A stretch of 7,008 nt of DNA, from assembly GCA_903929895.1 (NCBI GenBank), contig CAIYWM010000220.1, forward strand, positions 1 through 7,008. The letters are read 5' to 3'. The notes below the pieces were generated by a model. The model was not told the origin of the DNA and did not search any database. It saw nothing but the letters and a program-made list of their open reading frames with translations. This document shows positions 1 through 7,008 of this stretch, in pieces (within the stretch, counting starts at the first letter, position 1; each line of letters starts with the position of its first letter). This DNA comes from an uncultured Alphaproteobacteria bacterium. GTDB lineage: Bacteria > Pseudomonadota > Alphaproteobacteria > Reyranellales > Reyranellaceae. The position numbers were made by a program, and so were the translations under genes.

Positions 1-1259
1 ACCAGAACCTGTTCAAGATCGCCAACGAGAAGACGACGTTTGCCGACGCTTTCAAGATGGCCGATGACGTCCTGCACATGGGCGTGCGCGGCGTCACCGA
101 CCTCATGGTCATGCCGGGTCTCATCAACCTCGATTTCGCCGACATCCGCACCGTCATGGGCGAGATGGGCAAGGCGATGATGGGCACGGGCGAGGCGGAA
201 GGTCCGGATCGCAGCCGCGTGGCGGCCGAGTCGGCGATCTCCAACCCGCTGCTGGAAGATCACTCGATGAAGGGCGCCAAGGGCGTTCTCATCAACATCA
301 CCGGCGGCCTCGACATGACGCTGCACGAAGTCGACGAAGCGGCCAACCGCATCCGCGAGGAAGTGGACGGCGACGCCAACATCATCTTCGGCTCGACCTT
401 CGATGCCACGATGGATGGCCGCATGCGCGTGTCGGTGGTTGCCACCGGCATCGCCGCCATGGCCGCCCAGCAGCCCGCGCCGAACTACCTCTCGCTCGAC
501 ATGAACCGGCCGATGCAGACCGGCCAGCCGGCGCTGAGCCGTCCGGTCGCGCCGCCGATGGGCCGCGTCGCCATGCCGGCCGCTGCGACGGCGTCCGCTC
601 CGGCGATGCCGGCGGCACCCGCTGCTCCGGTCGCCCCGCCGGCTCCACCGGTCGCAGCCGCCGCACCGGCTGCCCCGATCATGGCCTCGATGCCGACACC
701 GGCTCCGGTCTACGAAGCGCCGGCCGAAGAGCCCGTCATGATGGCGCCTCCGGTCGAGGCTGCTCCGGTCGCTCCGGCGCCTGCGCCGGTCCCGGCTCCT
801 GTAGCGGCGGCCCCCGTGGCCGCGCCGCCTGCTCCGGCACCCGCGCCGCCTGCTCCGGCACCCGCGCCGGCAGCGCCGCAACGCCCCCTGGTTGACGAGA
901 ACGATTGGCGTGTCAGCCGTCCCTCGACGGCAAAGGCGCCCGTTCGCGCCGAGCCGGTCACCCGCCCGACAATGGCGCGGCCGGCGACCGACAATCGCGC
1001 GCCGAACCTGTTCCAGCGTATCACCGGTGCCTTCTCGGCGCCGAAGCCCGCGACGACAGCGGCCGCTCCGGCGGAACCGCCGGCCGCGCGCCCGGCGCCT
1101 GCACCGGAAAACGTCGTTGCCGTGGCTCCCAAGGCGCCCGTTTCGCGTCCCGCCCCGGTCCAGACCTCGATCAGCCTCGATGTCACGGAGCGTGCGAAAC
1201 CCGCGCGCGACGACGACGACCTGCAAATTCCGGCATTCCTGCGGCGGCAAGCCAACTGA
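1..1259 (+). CDS. ftsZ: Cell division protein FtsZ, 3' part (5' end outside window)
   Basis: FtsZ is the tubulin-like GTPase that polymerises at midcell as the scaffold of the division ring. The first whole codon is at 3, and the frame reads [20 protein letters not shown] before the Met at 57, which is therefore internal and not the start. The nucleotide-binding half (GGGTGTG loop) lies upstream of the window. Visible here are the T7 synergy loop NLDFAD (126-143), whose acidic residues trigger GTP hydrolysis in the adjoining subunit, the MGTGEA segment, and the end of the fold at VSVVATGI. A Pro/Ala-rich disordered linker of roughly 245 residues follows. It contains a less disordered island, [10 protein letters not shown] (1005-1034). 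The protein ends in the conserved tail peptide [13 protein letters not shown], which binds FtsA and other membrane tethers. The long linker and intact tail argue for the main FtsZ and not a short paralogue. A terminator follows directly. Confidence 0.97.
   Translation, partial: QNLFKIANEKTTFADAFKMADDVLHMGVRGVTDLMVMPGLINLDFADIRTVMGEMGKAMMGTGEAEGPDRSRVAAESAISNPLLEDHSMKGAKGVLINITGGLDMTLHEVDEAANRIREEVDGDANIIFGSTFDATMDGRMRVSVVATGIAAMAAQQPAPNYLSLDMNRPMQTGQPALSRPVAPPMGRVAMPAAATASAPAMPAAPAAPVAPPAPPVAAAAPAAPIMASMPTPAPVYEAPAEEPVMMAPPVEAAPVAPAPAPVPAPVAAAPVAAPPAPAPAPPAPAPAPAAPQRPLVDENDWRVSRPSTAKAPVRAEPVTRPTMARPATDNRAPNLFQRITGAFSAPKPATTAAAPAEPPAARPAPAPENVVAVAPKAPVSRPAPVQTSISLDVTERAKPARDDDDLQIPAFLRRQAN
821..869 (+). 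repeat. 21-bp tandem duplication in the ftsZ linker
   Basis: Two perfect head-to-tail copies of a 21-base unit (821-841 and 842-862) are followed by seven more matching bases of a third copy. The unit is a multiple of three, so each copy adds seven residues of Ala/Pro sequence (APPAPAP type) without disturbing the frame. It lies inside the low-complexity FtsZ linker, where length changes are tolerated. Replication slippage is the likely origin. Confidence 0.85.
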
Positions 1260-1291
1260 CGCAGGAATTTTCTGCACTTCACGCATCTTCC

Positions 1292-1318
1292 GAGGGGCCG
1301 TGCGGCCCCTCTTTTTTT
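1292..1318 (+). terminator. Rho-independent terminator after ftsZ
   Basis: An 8-bp perfect GC-rich stem (GAGGGGCC, 1292-1299, pairing with GGCCCCTC, 1304-1311) closes a GTGC tetraloop. It is followed immediately by seven T (1312-1318). It lies 33 bases after the ftsZ stop codon and should end ftsZ transcription, so bamD probably needs its own promoter. Confidence 0.92.
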
Positions 1319-1328
1319 CGCTGGCACG

Positions 1329-1337
1329 TGATATAAC
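1329..1337 (+). promoter_or_regulatory. Candidate extended -10 promoter for the bamD operon
   Basis: TG-A-TATAAC (1329-1337) matches an extended -10 element (TGnTATAAT) at all but the last base. It lies just after the ftsZ terminator and 31 bases before the bamD start. No TTGACA-like -35 box stands at the right spacing; the upstream bases are the terminator T-run, which is consistent with an extended -10 that does not need one. The position between a terminator and a start codon makes it plausible, but this is inference from sequence only. Confidence 0.42.
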
Positions 1338-1368
1338 GCGCCGGCACGAAGTTCATTGCGGATGGGAC

Positions 1369-2184
1369 ATGTCGAAGTTGGTTGTGGGTAAGGGCCGTCG
1401 CATCGCGGTGGGGCTGGCGCTGTCATTGGCGCTCGGGCTCGCCGCGTGTGGCTCGGACGACGACAAGTACGTCGAGCAGCCTGTCGAGCAGCTGTACAAC
1501 CGCGGGCTCGATGCCTTGGGCCAGCAGGAGTACAAGACGGCCGCCAAGAGCTTCGAGGAAGTCGATCGCCAGCATCCCTATTCCGTCTGGGCGACCAAGG
1601 CCCAGATCATGGCGGCCTTCGCCTACTACCAGTCCAACAGGTATGATGAAGCGATCATCGCACTGGATCGTTTCATCCAGCTCCATCCCGGCCATCGCGA
1701 CCTGCCTTATGCCTATTATCTGAAGGCGCTCTGCTACTACGAGCAGATCTCCGACGTCGGGCGCGACCAGCGCACCACCCAGCAGGCGCTCGATGCGCTG
1801 GCGGAGGTCGTGAAGCGCTTCCCGGAGTCGCCCTATGCCCGCGACTCCCGCCTCAAGGTCGAGCTCTGCATCGACCATCTGGCCGGCAAGGAGATGGCGG
1901 TCGGACGCTACTACCAGACCAATCAGCAGTATGTCGGCGCCATCAACCGCTACCGCGTGGTGATCGAACGCTATCAGACGACGACGCACGTGCCGGAAGC
2001 GCTGCATCGACTGGTCGAGGCCTACCTCGCGCTCGGCGTGAAGAGCGAGGCCCAGGAAGCGGCGGCCGTGCTCGGCTACAATTTCCCCGGCAGCGAGTGG
2101 TATCAGGACAGCTACTTCCTGATGACCGGCGAGGGCACACGGCCGCCTGACGAGAAGCGCGGCTGGTTCTCCAGCATCTTCTGA
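1369..2184 (+). CDS. bamD: Outer membrane protein assembly lipoprotein BamD (ComL/YfiO family)
   Basis: BamD is the essential lipoprotein of the BAM complex that inserts beta-barrel proteins into the outer membrane; it works at the periplasmic face with BamA. The 271-residue product fits the family. The N-terminus has a basic region (KGRR), a hydrophobic stretch and a lipobox LAAC with lipidated Cys27. The residue after Cys27 is Gly, not Asp, so Lol sorting to the outer membrane is expected. The rest is helical TPR-type repeats from about residue 39 to 235. Recognisable family segments are YNRGLDALGQQEYKTA, the FPESPYA region and YRVVIERYQTTTHVPEAL. The frame is open upstream into ftsZ, but the ATG at 1369 is chosen because it puts the signal peptide at the N-terminus and has GGATGGG just upstream. 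recN begins 9 bases after the stop, which suggests cotranscription. Autotransporters also need BAM, so the surface gene at the window end would depend on this product. Confidence 0.95.
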   Translation: MSKLVVGKGRRIAVGLALSLALGLAACGSDDDKYVEQPVEQLYNRGLDALGQQEYKTAAKSFEEVDRQHPYSVWATKAQIMAAFAYYQSNRYDEAIIALDRFIQLHPGHRDLPYAYYLKALCYYEQISDVGRDQRTTQQALDALAEVVKRFPESPYARDSRLKVELCIDHLAGKEMAVGRYYQTNQQYVGAINRYRVVIERYQTTTHVPEALHRLVEAYLALGVKSEAQEAAAVLGYNFPGSEWYQDSYFLMTGEGTRPPDEKRGWFSSIF

Positions 2185-2193
2185 CCGTCCGGC

Positions 2194-6046
<3,853 letters not shown>

Positions 6047-6175
6047 TCGGCTTGGTTGAAGTCTGGCCCTAGATTCCCCCTTACTTTCTTCACAGGTGTT
6101 GCGGTAATCTTTCGGCGGGGAGTTGCTTTGCGTCGGGGGTAAGCGTTGTCCATCCAGTCTCGGGCATCAACGAGG
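6047..6175. other. Intergenic region between ligA and the glycine-rich gene
   Basis: These 129 bases are less GC-rich than the neighbours, with T-rich patches around 6081-6090 and 6104-6113. TTCACA (6089-6094) resembles a -35 box and TAATCT (6105-6110) a -10 box, but they are only 10 bases apart, so they do not form a normal promoter. No convincing terminator for ligA is visible. An in-frame stop (TAA, 6140-6142) limits the downstream reading frame, leaving TTG 6146 or ATG 6176 as its start. Confidence 0.5.
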
Positions 6176-6280
6176 ATGCCCTGTTTTCCTTCGACTCCCG
6201 CATGGTTCGGCCGCTTTGCGGCGGGACTTCTCGCGACAACGGCGCTCACGGCCGCGTTTCCTTTGCCATCGGCATGGGCG
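6176..6280 (+). other. Sec signal peptide of the glycine-rich protein
   Basis: Thirty-five residues counted from the ATG: one Arg at position 13, a hydrophobic core at about 14-30, and Ala-Trp-Ala at 33-35 fitting the A-x-A signal peptidase I rule, with QSESG at the mature N-terminus. There is no lipobox cysteine, so the product is not expected to be a lipoprotein. The only cysteine is Cys3 in the n-region. Confidence 0.8.
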
Positions 6281-7008
6281 CAATCCGAATCAGGTAGAGG
6301 CGGAGCCGGTGCCGGACCCCGGACGGCCGGTGCTGGCGGCGCCGGAGGTCAGGGAAGTACCACCAGTTCCGGCGGGAATGGTGGTACGCCTGCGTCCGTG
6401 TCAGCCGGCGGTGGCGGTGGTGGCGCCGGTGTCACCGGTGGTGCCGGAGGCATGAGCAGCAACGCCTCGGGTGGTGCTGCCATGGCCGGCGGGCAAGGCG
6501 GTGCTAGTGCAGGAGCGGCCGGTGGCGATGGGGCGTCGGCCGTCTCCTTTGGCGATAGCGGTAACGGCGGCGGCGGCGGCGGTGGCGGGGCGCACGGTGC
6601 AATCCTCACCACGACGACAGCCAACAGCGCCGCCATCATGGGTGGTGCCGGCGGCAATGGCGGCACCGGCGGCCCAGGGCAATACGCAACCGGGAGCGGA
6701 GGGGGCGGCGCAGGAGGTTATGGAACGGTCATCAATGCCGCTGTCACGTACAACAACAATGGAAGCGTAGCGGGCGGGCACGGTGGGGCAGGAGGCGCGG
6801 GATATGCTGGCGCTGGCGCTGGGGGTAACGGCGGGGATGGGGGCCACGGACTTGTGGCTGTCGTCCCCGGTGCAAGCATAAGCAGCATCGGCTCCATCAC
6901 GGGGGGGCAATGGCGGCGACGGCGGCACCGGTTATTATGGCAATGGAGCGGGCGGCAATGGCGGAGCCGGGATCGTCGGCAGCGGCGTGATGCTCGACAT
7001 TGCCGGCT
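6176..7008 (+). CDS. Secreted glycine-rich repeat protein, probable autotransporter/adhesin passenger (3' end outside window; frame broken at 6901-6907)
   Basis: From ATG 6176 the product begins with a Sec-type signal peptide: a short n-region ending WFGR, hydrophobic core FAAGLLATTALTAAF, and a likely cleavage site after AWA (residues 33-35) before Gln36. The mature part is extremely rich in Gly, Ala, Ser and Asn, with GGNGG and GGAGG motifs. From 6593 it becomes repeats of about 40-42 residues that alternate a hydrophobic/Thr/Asn stretch with a glycine block. Proteobacterial proteins of this style often end in an outer-membrane autotransporter barrel; that end is not in the window, so export to the surface is inference. 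After a run of seven G the ATG frame turns into Arg/Trp-rich sequence (QWRRRRH), while the +1 frame continues the repeat (GNGGDGGTGYYGNG). The gene is thus frameshifted as given. An in-frame TTG at 6146, with GGGGG six bases upstream, is an alternative start that would lengthen and add charge to the n-region. Confidence 0.72.
   Translation, partial: MPCFPSTPAWFGRFAAGLLATTALTAAFPLPSAWAQSESGRGGAGAGPRTAGAGGAGGQGSTTSSGGNGGTPASVSAGGGGGGAGVTGGAGGMSSNASGGAAMAGGQGGASAGAAGGDGASAVSFGDSGNGGGGGGGGAHGAILTTTTANSAAIMGGAGGNGGTGGPGQYATGSGGGGAGGYGTVINAAVTYNNNGSVAGGHGGAGGAGYAGAGAGGNGGDGGHGLVAVVPGASISSIGSITGGQWRRRRHRLLWQWSGRQWRSRDRRQRRDARHCR
6566..6580 (+). repeat. GGC trinucleotide run (five copies)
   Basis: Five consecutive GGC units code for Gly in the frame of the secreted protein. 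Changes in copy number would only alter the length of a polyglycine stretch and would not shift the frame, unlike the G run at 6901. Confidence 0.9.
6593..7008 (+). repeat. Tandem ~40-42-residue passenger repeats
   Basis: Repeat 1 (6593-6718) opens HGAILTTTTANSAAIMGG, repeat 2 (6719-6844) opens YGTVINAAVTYNNNGSVAGG, and repeat 3 (6845-6965) opens HGLVAVVPGASISSIGSITG. Each continues into a GGxGGxGG block. Repeat 4 starts at 6966 (AGIVGSGVMLDIAG) and runs off the window. Units 1 and 2 are 42 residues each; unit 3 is 40 once one G is removed from the run at 6901. The copies are similar in pattern more than in DNA sequence, so they are old. The alternation of beta-prone and glycine segments suggests a repetitive beta-type surface structure (inference). 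Confidence 0.75.
6901..6907 (+). repeat. G7 homopolymer at the frame break
   Basis: Seven consecutive G follow ATCAC. With six G (or nine) the upstream frame would read SITGGNGGDGGTGYYGNG and continue the repeat pattern; with seven it enters an Arg/Trp-rich frame. The site is the only place where the coding frame of the glycine-rich gene changes. Confidence 0.85.

Noticed and set aside
892..1368. Upstream extension of the bamD reading frame, giving a 430-residue protein
   Set aside because: The extension overlaps the ftsZ linker and terminator, is Arg/Pro-rich frame-shadow sequence, and would bury the lipoprotein signal peptide that starts at 1369.
1319..1368. LexA (SOS) operator upstream of the bamD-recN unit
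   Set aside because: Only a single GTTC half-site is seen near 1351, with no second half at 7-base spacing.
6056..6110. Sigma-70 promoter for the glycine-rich gene (TTGAAG 6056-6061 or TTCACA 6089-6094 with TAATCT 6105-6110)
   Set aside because: Spacings of 43 and 10 bases do not fit a promoter, and no -10-like box lies at 16-18 bases from either candidate.
6123..6455. Alternative 110-codon frame over the start of the glycine-rich gene
   Set aside because: It lacks a convincing signal or domain, while the overlapping frame has a signal peptide and the repeat pattern.
6281..7008. Mycobacterial PE_PGRS-like protein because of GGxGG repeats
   Set aside because: There is no PE domain, a standard Sec signal peptide is present, and the neighbouring genes are alphaproteobacterial. 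The similarity is compositional.

Overview
The window comes from a high-GC alphaproteobacterial chromosome. This rests on the FtsZ C-terminal peptide ([10 protein letters not shown]), on the conserved division/envelope/repair order ftsZ-bamD-recN-ligA, and on a LigA zinc-finger variant (CPCPL) that I recall from Rhizobiales-type ligases. The order could be Hyphomicrobiales or Rhodospirillales; genus cannot be fixed from this sequence. All genes are on the + strand.

Layout: (1) 1-1259 is the 3' part of ftsZ, with the end of the GTPase fold, a very long Pro/Ala-rich linker and the membrane-anchor-binding tail. (2) 1260-1368 holds a strong intrinsic terminator followed by a plausible extended -10 promoter. 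(3) 1369-6046 is a tight bamD-recN-ligA run with gaps of 9 and 10 bases, probably one transcript. (4) 6047-6175 is a short intergenic stretch. (5) 6176-7008 is the beginning of a secreted, glycine-rich repeat protein that looks like the passenger of an autotransporter or adhesin and runs off the window.

The first four genes are housekeeping: the division ring scaffold, an outer-membrane-protein assembly lipoprotein, a double-strand-break repair SMC-like ATPase, and the NAD+-dependent DNA ligase. lpxC, which usually sits between ftsZ and bamD in alphaproteobacteria, is absent here.

The most unusual part is the last 830 bases. A signal peptide is followed by Gly-rich sequence that resolves into repeats of about 40-42 residues. 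A run of seven G (6901-6907) breaks the reading frame in the third repeat. Removing one G restores an alignable repeat and the glycine pattern. This is either a homopolymer sequencing error, a decayed gene, or a phase-variable ON/OFF tract in a surface protein. I see no RNA genes, CRISPR arrays, insertion sequences or other mobile elements.
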